64,000 nucleotides of DNA from the NCBI RefSeq assembly GCF_030272615.1, contig NC_081406.1:168534361-168598360 (forward strand), given 5' to 3'. The position numbers and the translations under genes are program-made. Positions 46,758 to 58,461 of the stretch are shown piece after piece. The DNA comes from Cryptomeria japonica (taxonomy: Eukaryota; Streptophyta; Pinopsida; Cupressales; Cupressaceae). The notes beneath the pieces are model-generated. The model saw only the letters and a program-made list of their open reading frames with translations. It made no database searches and was not told the origin of the DNA. The stretch's first letter is position 1. The number at the start of each line of letters is the position of its first letter.

Positions 46758-48596
46758 TCATAATTTCTGCAAAGCAAAGACCACGGTGAGACATGCACGC
46801 TGAATTGGTGTGTAATTTAGCTCATATCCCACCAATGTGCGACTGATATAGTATACTACTTTTTCCTTGCCCTCAGCAATTTGTTGTGCTAAGAGTACCC
46901 CCAGTGCTGTTGGAGTGGCTGATATGTATAGTAACAAAGGCTGATCTAGAACTGGTGGCATCAGAACTGGCGGATTCAGAAGATAATCTTTGAGTGTTTG
47001 GAAAGCTTGTTGACCGTTATCATCCCATTTGAATTTGATGTTTTTATGTAGCAGGTGTTGAAAAGGATTGCATTTATCTGCCAGTTGGGCTATGAATCTT
47101 CGGATGGACTGGAGTCTGCCTTGTAAGGATCGAAGTTTGCTAATATTTCTTGGTGGTTGCATTTCCAAGATGGCTTTAACTTTTGCTGGATCAGCTTCAA
47201 TTCCCTTTTTGGATACAATGAATGCTAGGAGCTTCCCGGAGGTTACTCCAAAGACACATTTCTTGGGGTTTAATCTTACTTTGTATTTTTCCAACCGATC
47301 AAAGATGACTGAAAGTATGTCCAAATGTGTATTTCTGTCTATTGATTTTCCCAAGAGGTTGTCAACATAATCTTCCACGGTTACGTGCATGAGATCATGA
47401 AAGATAGTAGTCATGGCTCTTTGATATGTGGCACCTACATTCTTTAACCCGAAGGGCATGACATTCCAGTAGAAGGTTCCCCACAGACAAGTAAATGATG
47501 TTTTGTGTTGATCCTCGGGTGCAATCCTTATTTGATTATAACTAGAAAATCCATCCATCAATGATAACATTTCATGACCTGCTGTGAGGTCTACAATCAA
47601 GTCGATATTTGGTAATGGGAAGTCATCCTTTGGACAAGCTTTGTTGATGTCTCTAAAATCTGTACATATTCTGATGCTACGATCTGGTTTGCTAACAGGT
47701 ACCAAGTTGGAGATCCATTCAGGATAATCGATTGGGCATATGAATCCGACATCCAATAACTTCTCAAGTTCTACTTTGACTAGTAATGCCACTTGTGGAT
47801 GCATTTTTCTTAATTTCTGTTTCATTGGTTTTGCCCCCAGTTTAATTGTCAGGTGATGCATTACTAAATCCGGATCCAGTCCAGGCATATCAGCATATGA
47901 CCAGGCAAAGTTGATTTGCCGTTCTTTGAAGAAACTTATAAATTTTGACCTTTCGGACTCTGTCGATGATTGAGCTAGGAATATGTTGTGTGGAACCTCT
48001 TCTGTACCAATGTTTATTTTGATAGTCTCCTCTACCAACATGGATGACTTTTCCTCATATGATGCTAGGAGAATGTTGAGCCTTCCATCGTCGAGTGCCT
48101 CAGAAAGGTTTTCGCCCTCAGATACATCCTTTCTTTTTACTTTTTTGGGGTCAAACAGCGCCACACTGTGATTTTCACCATAAGACCCTTGATTTGTTCT
48201 TATTTTCACATTTTTGCGACTGGAAGGTCCGACACCCTCACCAAAATAGGCCACGCTATTGAGTTCTATAGTGTATCCCGCTTTATGGTCTCTAGGGGGA
48301 AGATCATCTCGTATGCCCAGATAGTCAATAAAGGCTTCGTCGTTTTGGAATGTATCAAATTGGGTAGGCCCTTCATGATCCCAGTCAATGAGCTGGTGGT
48401 GAAGAAGGGGAAGGTTGTTGATGTCTTCGAGGTTAGGGGAGCTAAGAGTGAAGATGTGGTTATATTCGGGTATGTCAAGGTAATTATTGAGGTCATCGAT
48501 GGCACTCTCCTCATCCGTCTTGATCGCGAGCGAATCCAAATTATCATCACTAGTAGCACATTCTGGGACAGGTGTTCTCATCCTATGTAATTTCAA
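46758..48596 (-). pseudogene. element E pol, 5' part: reverse transcriptase and degenerate RNase H
   Basis: 612 codons. Residues about 240-330 lead in with MHHLTIKLGAKPMKQKLRKM and NLVPVSKPDRSIRICTDFRDIN. LMDGFSSYNQI carries the first RT Asp (348). The YVDD box is YVDN (residues 410-413; Asn413 codon AAC at 47358-47360), so a metal-binding Asp is lost. Residues 525-612 are the first RNase H; its expected Asp is missing (LYISATPTALG), usual for the tether-like copy in Tat elements. Residues 1-190 are an acidic linker to protease. The ATG at 48596 is only the first ATG; the frame may continue from upstream. Confidence 0.92.
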
Positions 48597-48866
48597 CCTA
48601 GAACCTTGAGATAAGGACTGTGTGGACTCCTCATGGGTTGTTTCTTGACCAACTCAGAACTTGTTATAAAATTCCTCTTCTTCTGTGGGTTCATCTGGCT
48701 CTCTGAATATCTCGGTGAGCTCGTAGTCACTGGAAGACTTATCTGAACCCCATTCCCATTCATTAGAATCTGTGGAATAGTGATCCTCTTGTTGCATTTT
48801 GGTAGCTTTGATTCATAAAGCTTCTTCTGTCCTTTGGGTGTGGACCTTGGGAGTTAAGAAACCAAG

Positions 48867-49124
48867 TCATTTCGAGCGTTCCTTTTTGAAGGTCAATTTA
48901 GGTTGTAAAGGTTCTATGATGCCTTCCTTTCGTAACCGCAAAGGGATTTTTCCATCATACCCGAATTTTTGTAGAATTTTGAAGCCTTTGCCATATTTCT
49001 CACATGGTAGGTTAATGTGGTCTTGTGTTTCTTCTTCATTGTCCCTGAAAAGCATTTTGTATAAATCTTCCTCTTCTAGTTCACCCCATCTTTGGAAGGT
49101 AGTAGGGTCCCATTTGAGCAACAT
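48867..49124 (-). pseudogene. element E spacer with G-patch-like motif
   Basis: Reads FKILQKFGYDGKIPLRLRKEGIIEPLQPKL, the pattern of the degenerate G-patch seen between protease and RT in several plant Ty3 elements (Gly residues around a hydrophobic helix). It is preceded by an acidic stretch (WGELEEEDLYKMLF). The role is presumably RNA binding. Confidence 0.5.
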
Positions 49125-49231
49125 GATGGAGATCTATTTGTTAGGATGTGGCTTCCATATTCTTTTGGGGAACTCATGACTTGTCGTAAGTACATGGTTT
49201 GATTGAAAGTATATTCCCCCATGCCTTTGTC

Positions 49232-49939
49232 CTAAAACTTGCCTTTAAGCTCACCTTGTTTTGATGTCGAAGGTTTTAATGACTCAGGATCAATGTATGT
49301 CGACGAAGGAACAGCTTCACGATTACTGGGAATGATGGTCTCAGTCTTTGATTTTAGGTTATTGTAGTATATGAATGGATTAGGATCACAGTTAACTATT
49401 ACTTCCACTCCATTATGAAGAAACTTAATGCATTGGTGGTATGTGGAGGGGACTGCCCTCATTTCATGAATCCAAGGACGTTCTAGCAATATGTTATAAG
49501 TGAGATTTAAATCCAGGACTTGACAAACCACATCCTTTGTAACTGGCCCAACTCTGAGAGGTAAGGTGACTGTGCCCTTGGATGAACGTTCTTCTTCATG
49601 ATATGCCTTAATGGTGATTTGATTTATAGAATTCACAGCTTTATCAGAATATCCCAATTGTGTAATAGTGCTTAATGTGCAAATGTTTAGACCTGCTCCT
49701 CCGTCTATCAGGACTCTTTTTATGCGATGCTTGTGTATGAAGGCTTCAATGTGTAATGGTGCATTATGTGGCTGACTTACAGAGGCATCATCAGCTTTTG
49801 TGAATGTAAGGGAGTGTGGAACGGAAAGGTATCCCACCATAGCTTGAAACTGGTCCACGTTCAGATCAGTAGGAACAACAGTGTCTCTCAAGATTTTGTC
49901 AAGAATAGCTTTATGTGCGGGAGATAGGCATAAAAGCAC
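49232..49939 (-). pseudogene. element E protease domain
   Basis: The 235-codon block contains KRVLIDGGAGLNICTL (Asp79, DGG in place of DSG or DTG), the aspartic protease active site, followed by a hydrophobic pattern YNILLERPWIHEMRAVPSTYHQ seen in Tat proteases. It is in frame with gag upstream. Confidence 0.8.
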
Positions 49940-50109
49940 AAGGATGGAGATGAGTGCGGGTGTCTTCCCTAACTATTCTACAAGGTCATACTCAGGTTTG
50001 GTTGATGAAGAAGTGGTGTTTTTAGTTGGAGCACCTTGCAAAGTTATTTTACCTCGGCGGGTTGTAACATGACATTCAGAGGTAGGTTCAGAAGAAGATC
50101 CAACACCTT

Positions 50110-52273
50110 TTAGGACAATCTTGGGTCTCTGGGTAAAATTCTAAGATTCTTTGTCCTTGATGATAATAGTAGAGACATAATTGTCCATTGAGATGTGATT
50201 GATAGTTGAATCATAGTTATAGGATGCTCTGGTATAGTTGGTTTGATCCTCTGTGGCTTTAGCTTTTCCTTTGTCATGTTTTGGGAATGGTTCCTTAAAC
50301 ATTTCATGTTCTTGATTAAATGAATGTCCCTCAATCTCAATGTCACCTCTATCAATGAGATCTTGTATGATGTTCTTCAGTCGATGACAATTTCTTGTCT
50401 TATGACCCTTGCTCTTATGAAATTCACAATACTCATCATCATTCTACCAATTTGGTTTAACCTTTGGCTCATATGGAGGAAAATCTAGAACTATGATTAC
50501 CTTGTTTGCCACTAACTTCTTGAAGACTGACTCAAGTGGTTCTCCCAATGGAGTGTACTACCTTCATGATCTGGAAGTTGTTTGAGTGTTCACTTGATTG
50601 TTTGCAGAGCTTGATCCCTAAAAGATGAATTTGGGTCGTACTATGTTGGCATCTACAACACCATCATTGACTGTGTTCTTGTTTTTATTCCAAAATCTTG
50701 GCTTGTCTTTTCCTTTAAATTCATCTTTGTTTTCCTTGAATATCTTGATGACTCCTTGTTCAATTAGGACCTTTTCTGTCGCTAAGCCTTTTTCAATAAT
50801 GTCTTTGAAGATGGACAAACAAGCTTTCCTTAGATCATAGCCAATGTCTTTATTAACATTTTGTGTGAATATTTCTACCATTTGTTTTTGTGGAATTTCA
50901 CAAGAGCATCTACTAGCTAGATTTCTCCATCTTTGTAAGAATGATGCAAAAGATTCTCCCTCTTTTTGCTTGGTGTTGCACAAGGTAGTGACTCATATGT
51001 CTGTCTCTATGTTGTAGGAGAAATGTTGAATAAATGCCTCTGCTAGATCACCCCATGACTTAATACCAGGTGGAAGTTGGGAGAACCATTCCATAGCTTG
51101 ATCGCCTAAGATTTGTGGGAATAATCTCATCAAATATGTCTCTTCTGCTGCTACCTCAATGCAAGCTGTGAAAAACTATCTTATGTGCACCTTAGGATCC
51201 CCTTTTCCTCTATACTTATCAAATTTAGGCGTCACAAAGTGTGTAGGAAATGGAGGCATTGGAATGCTCTTGTCAAATGGATAAGGACATATGTCTCTCA
51301 TTTTGTATGTTGGCTTCGGTGTATTTATGTCCTCCATTTTCTTTTGTAAGTCCCTGATTTGTTGTTCCAAACTGCTCTTGGGTGGAGATCGACTTCTTGG
51401 ACCATACCCCATGCTTGAGGCACCAATTGGAGGGGGTGCATGTTGCATATATGGATGATATTGATCATACACATGTTCATATGGAGGAGGTCTGTAATGA
51501 TGCTGTGTATGTGGACCACTTGGTATAGATTCATGCTAAGGAACACCATATCTATTTTGTGCATGTATACCATATTCTATAGGCATGTCATGTTCTATTG
51601 TTTTGCCCCCAAATTTGACATGAGGTTTCCTTGTGTCCAAATTTTGAGCATGCCTTTGAATATCCAATTGCTTTGGTGGTTGATCCTTAGCATTGATATA
51701 TGATTGAGCATTTTTCTCTCCATAAGATTTCTATAATGGTCTACGAAGGTGAGTATCATATGTTGGACCATGTGTATGTGGGACCTCTGGTTTTTGAAGC
51801 AAAGCTGATGGTGATTCAGGTACCATGTGTGGTCCTCTATTTCCTCCACTATTAGGTCTCCTTTGATCCATATTGGAGTGAGGTTGTTGCAAAGGTCTAT
51901 GTTCCATTATTTGAGACATGTCAAAGTCATGAGGTATCTTGGCTTCACTTTGCGCCATCATTTGTAAGAAATATTGCCTATCCCTCCTCATTATTTCCTC
52001 AACCAATCGATTGAAATGGGGATTCATAATGGATTCTTCCACATCTGTTGAATGTACTGAAAAGTTGTCCACATTGTCATTGTGCGTAGCATTGTTGTTC
52101 ATATTGTCCATGTTCTCAACATTTGGAATGTTTCTATAGGAATCCATGTCAGGTAATGTAGTATGATCAGAATTGAAAAAGATATCATTATCATACTCAT
52201 AAGAACTCATGTTTGCGGACTCTTGAGCCTCTTTAGTTTCTCTCCTAGATTGTTGAAGACGGGTTTCAACCAT
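50110..52273 (-). pseudogene. element E gag
   Basis: It starts at an ATG at 52273 (MVETRLQQSRRETKEAQ). Residues 1-180 are Asn/Asp/His/Pro-rich. Around 51176-51060 lies the capsid-like core (EETYLMRLFPQ, AMEWFSQLP) and 50983-50618 has KEGESFASFLQRWRNLASRC and VEIFTQNV, the usual retrotransposon gag pattern. Near 50430-50350 YCEFHKSKGHKTRNC is a zinc-binding unit. The frame is interrupted by about ten stops, all TAG or TGA. Confidence 0.85.
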
Positions 52274-52766
52274 GAACTAGGTATTGACCAAGATGTGTGA
52301 GACTAGATGAAAAATGGAAAAAAGTATGGAAGACCAAGAATTGGATGGAATGTAAATGAATCTGAGGTGTTCTTGCAATGTCCAAAGTGTAAGACCAAGT
52401 ATGTATGTAGTAGAGTAGGTGTGACTTCCAAAGAGAGGATAGTTTCTCTTGATGAGGTAAGTTGACCTTGACTCCAAGTAAGACCAAATGAGACCCAAAG
52501 GTAAGAAACCTTGATGAGGGACCACTTAGCAAAGTGTTGTTGTATGTAGTGTGTTGACAAAGTATGATGAGGACAAGCAAGTGACCTTTTGACTCAAGTT
52601 TAGACAATTATGAATGTAATGAGAAATGTAAAGCAATGATGGACTTTGTGAGACCCAAAGATAGGTTGAATGCTAGATGAAACCCTGGAGAAATGACCTA
52701 GGAAGCTCAAGAATTTTGAAACTGACTCTATTTGCTTGTTGGACTGTAACAGTTTTTCCAATTCTG

Positions 52767-52937
52767 GACACAGACGCGGTTTCCCAACACAGACATGGCT
52801 CTGTTTAACACAGACGCGCTTCTGATATTTTTTTGCAAAGTATGATGTTGATTTTGTGGACACAGATGCGTTTCTGCCCTTCGCAGATGCGGCTAGACAA
52901 CATAGATGCTATTATGCCCGACACAGACGTGTTTCTA
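52767..52937 (-). repeat. CGCGTCTGTGT word array, upstream of gag
   Basis: The plus strand shows about 7 copies of CACAGACGCG or close variants. On the minus strand, the sense of gag, these read CGCGTCTGTG. It lies about 500 bp before the gag ATG. Confidence 0.8.
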
Positions 52938-53199
52938 CAAATTTTGTACAATTTTTCCAAACTGTGAAGTTGTTTTGTTGTGACCAAATCTGACTATTTG
53001 ACTATTTTTCGTGACAAGAGGACATAATGTTGATGAGGACTCAATGTTTGTAGGTGTCTAGACTCAAAATGACTCCAAGAAAAGTGTATTGTTTGATGTA
53101 AAATGTTTTGCATACACTTGAAGACACAAAAGACACAATGTTTTGTTGTTTGGTCTTGAATGTTTTGAATGTTTAACATAAGTCAAGCACAATTCTTAT

Positions 53200-53760
53200 G
53201 GCTGGCCAAGATAATAGTTGTTGATCCCACATGGGGTTTTACCCCCGAGGCTACGCTATTCAGAGCGGTTACTTAGATGCTTGACCTCATTGGCTCCACC
53301 CTCGGTAGTCACTTCTCGGGTTAGCCAAGCATCAGCCCCCACGAAAACTCCCCATGGCGAACTTTGTATCTCTACTAAGAATCATATGTGTGTGGGCCAC
53401 TACCAGAGGTCCGACCTCCTGCCCCAACAACTAGAAGGATTTGGGCTTCTAAAACAAAAAGGTGCTAGTAAGGGCATCCGCTCGTGTGGCCATACATGTG
53501 ACACTTTCAGCTCTGTAAATACAGAAGGTTCCCAGTCAGTAGGGGTTACGCCCTACAACTGATCAAATAAATTTGATCAAATGGGTTTATGGGGAGACAT
53601 AGTGTCGGTATGAACTAATCAACACACGTTATCCATAGTTTTCACTATGAATACATTTGTTTATAGTGGTTTGGAAGAGGTGGGTTTTCCTCGCTACCAC
53701 TTGGGTCGTTCTCTTCTCACTAGTAGTCCTAATGACCACATGGGAAGACAGACCCTCTAA
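53200..53760 (-). other. GC-richer block in the 5' leader of element E
   Basis: About 550 bp with clearly more G and C than the surrounding leader. The plus strand is open for 114 codons (53218-53562) but I recognise no protein. It lies between two word arrays. Confidence 0.45.
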
Positions 53761-54152
53761 AGATTAAACAAAAAGAGCCTATTGCTGAAGACATAAAAGA
53801 CAATGATTCAATTTTAGTGCACCAATTGAAGTGTTTGCTAGTCTATGAAAACAAGGCACACAATAAAAATCTAAAAATCCTTGCCAAGGTCCTGGAACAA
53901 AGATTTGTTAGTAGTTTGGGTTGTTTCAAATAATCACCCCTTCTTGCAAGCACACAAGTTAGGTAAATTTTAAACCCAAAAGACTTTGTGAAAATAGGGG
54001 CCTTCAACCAAACGATTTTGCTTTCCAAGACAAGCTGCACCAATTTTGTTAGCTAGATCCGAAAATGTTAGCTCAAAATAAACCAGATCTGAAATCCTAA
54101 ATGCAAAAATCGGAAAATTGAATCAATAAAAATCCAAAATTCAAAACTGGTG

Positions 54153-54412
54153 AACACAGAAGTGGTTACCCTCAACATAGACGCACCTGGGTGACACAGA
54201 CGCGGTTCTATGATGCACAGACGCACCTACAGAACACAAACGCGCCTTCTGGACACAGACGCCTCCAAAAACATCACAGACGCGCCTTTACAACACAGAC
54301 GCACTTTTCTAGAACCTACAAAATAAAATATTGCCAATGTCGCAGACGCGATCCTAGATGTCACAGACGCGCCAAAAAATCAAAAAGGCGATCCAAAAGT
54401 GCGCAGACACGA
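54153..54412 (-). repeat. CGCGTCTGTGT word array, next to the 5' LTR
   Basis: About 11 units with the plus-strand word CACAGACGCGCC, spacing 15-30 bp. It lies about 100 bp inside the 5' LTR, so it is in the leader of the genomic RNA. Confidence 0.85.
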
Positions 54413-54502
54413 AAATGTCAAAAATATTGTCAAAAACGTCAGATCTGCAACTTCAAAATACAAAATCTGCAACAAAGATGTTAATGTAAAAGGGACAAGA
54501 GT

Positions 54503-54521
54503 GTCACCGGGCGTGCCAAAA
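54503..54521 (-). other. primer binding site of element E
   Basis: The minus strand reads TTTTGGCACGCCCGGTGACA immediately after the LTR end (CATATACA). The GGCACGCCCGGTG core resembles the primer sites of other plant Ty3 elements; I do not assign the tRNA. Confidence 0.65.
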
Positions 54522-55306
54522 TGTATATGGTGAAAATGGATAACAATAATAACAGTATTGAAAGGCTAAATGAATTCAACCACAAAAACCCTAACCTAAC
54601 AACAACAAAGATCCACCATAACATATGAAGATTACCTAAGACAATGCAAATCAAATGAAATCACAAAGATTATACCATCACATGTCCAATAGGGTTTGGA
54701 TCTCCATTCTTCCTATCTCCATTGATCTTGCTTGATATATTTGCTCTCATATTTTATATGCACAAGAGCTCAACAAAGAACGGAATGTGGTTGCAAGTAG
54801 GATCATAGTGTAGTCTAGTAAATGATTAGCCTGAGTGATTAGGATGATTGATTAGGGTTTGATAATGAAGGAAGCATCTCCTTATATAGAAGACACTATA
54901 AGAAATGGAGGGATAAGATTGAGAGGTGTAAAAGGAGGTCGGCTATGATTAGAGGGTAGGTAAAAGAAATAATAAAATAATGAAAGGGGTAGGTAGTGTA
55001 TGAATTAAGAGATGAATGACATGTGTCATAGGTAGAAAAGGCTAATGAATTAATTAAATAAATAAAGATTTATTTAATTAATAGAAGAAGTGGGATAATT
55101 AAATATATAAAAATATTTATTTAATTTAGGTAAAGGATAATTTAAATAAATAAATGTATTTATTTAAATGAGAAATAAGGCTAGAAGAGGATAAATGAAT
55201 TAATTAAATAAATAAGGATTTATTTAATTAATAGAAGAATTAGGCTTAGATAAATAAATAAATAAAATATATATTTAATTAGACAAGACAATTTTGGGTG
55301 TCTACA
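54522..55306 (-). repeat. 5' LTR of element E
   Basis: 785 bp, same length as the 3' copy, with about 12 substitutions and no indel by eye. It carries the A/T hairpin row at about 55040-55290. Confidence 0.95.
54888..54900 (-). promoter_or_regulatory. TATA box in element E 5' LTR
   Basis: The minus strand reads TTCTATATAAGGAG. The same motif is in the other LTR copies. It is the likely promoter for gag-pol RNA. Confidence 0.6.
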
Positions 55307-56825
55307 GATGGGATTGTGAAAAAACTTTGGGATCATTGGTGGATGGTTTTCAACAAACCACCCAACAACAATCTTGATATCTCCTTCTATTTCATAAAAA
55401 ATTGTATGTTGAGTTTGTTTTACACAAACATGTGAACTACTTTGACATCCAACCTTTCCATGGTGTAGGTTTAGGTATGCCCCAAAATAGACCTAGGGCA
55501 GTTAGAGTAGTCCAGGGCCTGTATGTCCCCCCTCCTCCTGTTGATCCCCCACCTACAATGTAGCATCTTGATATCATTTGTGAGGTGGCTTCACAGACCA
55601 TATCAGCTATTCACTCTTTGAGTAGCCTTTTGGTTTCTTAGGCTGCATTAGTAGCTTAGCCTACTCTTGATGGTAGCGGTGCATCCAGTGGTGTTCACAT
55701 GTCATCCTCGGCTCCACACATATGTGTGCCCCATAGTTGTGTCATGTGTGGGCACGTATGCTTGGGTGTAATTGGACAGCTTGTTGATCCTCCTGTGGAC
55801 AGTGCAGATTATGAGATGCATGATGCATCAGATGTTATTACACAGATTGGAGGATACCCTAGGGATTCCTCACATGCTAGAGGCGAGGAGGCATCATCAT
55901 CATACATTGATGATATAGTGGTAAGATTTGTATTTTCACAGTTCATGTTATATTTTAATTAAATATTTATAAATTAGATAATATTAAGTACTAATTTTTA
56001 TTTACATGGTCTATTTAACAATTGATGACCAAGGATGAGTTGAGACAGATTCAGGAGGGCACCTTGTCGGCCATTTCATTTGGCCTTGATAGCTTGACGG
56101 TACATATATTATTGAACCTAGTCATTTGTATTTTATTGTACATACATGCTCATCATTTATATTGGTATTAATTAGATTATGTAGTAACTTGCATGTATAT
56201 CTTATTTTACTCTTGTAGGGTACAAGCAGCACGAGTGTAAGGCAGTGTGATTTAGGATCTGGTAGTGTAGTTGGAGACAAGGGAAAGGTAATTGAATGCA
56301 AATATGATTGAATGAATAGTTTAAATAACTTATAGTGATTATACATGTCTAGACATAGATTGATAGTTTCATATACTTCTTGTGTATATATATAGAGAAT
56401 TCTTGGCTTCACATCCTTGATGACTACACCCAGTATACCTGAAGAAGAAGAAGAGATGCCTTGAGTAGATGTGTGTTTATTTTATTTTTTGATTAGTAGA
56501 TATAATTTGTTATTATCAATGACAATTATATGCTAACTTGTATCAATGTCATGTTTTTGAACATATGTAGGTTGTGTATGAAAATATTCAAAACATACCT
56601 CCTCTACTGAAGACATACATCAAGAGTCCTCCAAAGATGAAGAGAAAACGTGTCGATGAGGTAAACATGAGTAGTTCAATTATAGTTCATTTTTATGTTA
56701 ACTTTCCGAATGTGAATTATATAATATAACTAATATTAATTGTGGTTTGTTTTTCTTGTGCAACATCCTTCAGAGCCGAGCAGTGCGGCAAAGAGGATTG
56801 ATTTTGATGATCCATCAGCAGCTTA
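55307..56825 (+). pseudogene. interrupted multi-exon gene, remaining exons
   Basis: After element E the frame from 39147 continues in phase as GIVKKLWDHWWMVFNKPPNNN. One base shift later it reads HVNYFDIQPFHGVGLGMPQN, a Pro run, and ends DDIV at 55919|GTAAGA. Further exons are suggested by GT-AG pairs: 56024-56098 (DELRQIQEGTLSAISFGLDSLT), about 56219-56287, about 56396-56462, about 56571-56659 (YENIQNIPPLLKTYIKSPPKMKRKRVDE) and 56774-56825 (ending KRIDFDDPSAA then TAG). The KRKR and DFDD ends look like a nuclear protein tail. Three in-frame TAG codons (near 55561-55660) and shifts make it a pseudogene. No family recognised. Confidence 0.5.
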
Positions 56826-57059
56826 GGATGTTATAGATAGTTTTGGGATGCTTACATGTCTAGTTGGCATGTATATTTTGTATATGAACATACATTCACG
56901 TATTTAGACATACATTTTGTTTCAGTTGGCGTTTATGCCATATTTGTGTATGGACATACATTTGTAATCATTTGACATTTTTATATATATAGAAGTTGAA
57001 TCATATAAATTGTTGCTCATCTATGCGTGGTGTTATCATGAAAATCTTTAATCTTCATT
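56826..57059. other. AT-rich stretch after the interrupted gene
   Basis: Nothing recognised; likely 3' untranslated or intergenic. Confidence 0.4.
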
Positions 57060-57315
57060 CCAATAATTAATAATGGTTAATAATGGCTATTTAATGAACA
57101 ATACAATTCATTTCATTTCATCGTAAGTGTTGTTTTTATAATGAACAATATAATTCATTTAATGAACAATACAATACAATTCATTTAATGAACAATACAA
57201 TTTATGAACAATACAATTCATTTAATCAACAATACAATACAATTCATTCAATGAACAATACAATTCATGAACAATAAAATACAATTCATTTAATGAACAA
57301 TACTTGATACAATTC
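57060..57315. repeat. tandem AT-rich repeat, about 20-bp unit
   Basis: Imperfect repeats of ATGAACAATACAATTCATTTA, at least nine times, some shortened. Confidence 0.8.
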
Positions 57316-58461
57316 ATTATTACCCTACGCATGCTCCTATTTCCCCCCCCCCGCTCGATCGAACACTTGGGGTCATACCCTATTGACGTTGTCCATTGAG
57401 CGCCCTAAGTGCTCAAAATTGTCAAACTTTGATGGGCCCTAACTCAAAATCCGTGGCACCTGTGAACAATCCATCTGAACCTACGGGGCCACGAGAGGGG
57501 TCCTTACAAAAGCCTATCTCGGTTTTTCAATTTTCCCTACGGTTTTATTAGGGCAGTAATTTTTTAGTTGGCAAAAAAATCGTCAGTCTCACTCAATGGA
57601 ATGTTGTCACATGGCCGATTTCTCATTCTGCTCATCGTGATGATGAACCGTCAGCTCTGACATGTCTAGTTAGATATTATTACCCTACGCATACTCCTAT
57701 TTTGCCCCCCCACTCGATCCAACGCTCGGGGTCATACCCTACCGACGTCGTCCCTTGTGCGCCCTAAGTGCTCAAAATTATCAAACTTTGACGGGCCCTA
57801 AGTAAGAATCCATGGCACCTGTAAATGATCCGTCTGAACCTACGGGGCCATGAGAGGGGTCCCTACAAAAGCCTATTTTGGTTTTTCAATTTTCCCTACG
57901 GTTTTATTAGGGCAGCAATTTTTTGGTTGGCAAAAAAATCATTAGTCTCACTCAATGGAATGTTGTCGCGTGGCCAATTTCTCATTCTACTCATTGCGAT
58001 GAAGAACCGTTGGCTCTGACATGTCCAATTAGGCATTATTACCCTACGTATGCTCCTATTTTTCCCCCCCACTTGATCCAACGCTCGGGGTCATACCCTA
58101 CCAGCGTCGTCCCTTGAGCGCCCTAAGTGCTCAAAATTATCAAAATTTGATGGACCCTAACTCGGAATCCGTGGCACCTGCGAACGATCCATCTGAACCT
58201 ACGGGGCCATGAGAGGGGTCCCTACAAAAGCCTATCTCAGTTTTTCAAGTTGCCCTACGGTTTCATTAGGGCAGCAATTTTTTGGTTTGCGAAAAAATCG
58301 TCAGTCTCACTCAATGGAATGTTGTCATGTGGCCAATTTCTCGTTCTGCTCATCGCGATGACAAACCATTGGCTCCAACATGTCTAGTTAGGCATTATTA
58401 CCCTATGCATGCTCCTATTTTGTCCCCCCACTCGATCCAACGCTCGGGGTCATACCCTACG
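57316..58461. repeat. 360-bp tandem repeat, three full units and one partial
   Basis: Units start ATTATTACCCTA at 57316, 57676, 58035 and 58394 (periods 360, 359, 359). They are roughly 90 percent alike. The last stops after about 68 bp. Each has a C-run (CCCCCCCCC), GGGGTCATACCCTA, AGCGCCCTAAGTGCTCAAAA and TTTTTTGGTTGGCAAAAAAAT. Short open frames in units are shadows of each other. Confidence 0.9.

Larger units (their letters stand above)
39148..55306 (-). mobile_element. Element E: Tat-like Ty3/gypsy retrotransposon with an antisense PMD gene
   Basis: 16,159 bp, both LTRs 785 bp, flanked by the perfect 5-bp duplication GATGG (39143-39147 and 55307-55311). The minus strand carries gag, protease, G-patch-like spacer, RT, a degenerate RNase H, a second RNase H of the archaeal-like type and integrase. 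Two RNases H plus great length are hallmarks of the Tat lineage. By eye the LTRs differ at about 12 positions (about 1.5 percent), so the insertion is relatively young. About 2.8 kb on the 3' side carries a gene on the opposite strand. Premature stops in gag and pol make this copy non-autonomous. Confidence 0.92.

Noticed and set aside
48168-48590. 140-codon plus-strand frame opposite the RT linker
   Set aside because: Shadow of the acidic linker on the minus strand; no recognisable domain.
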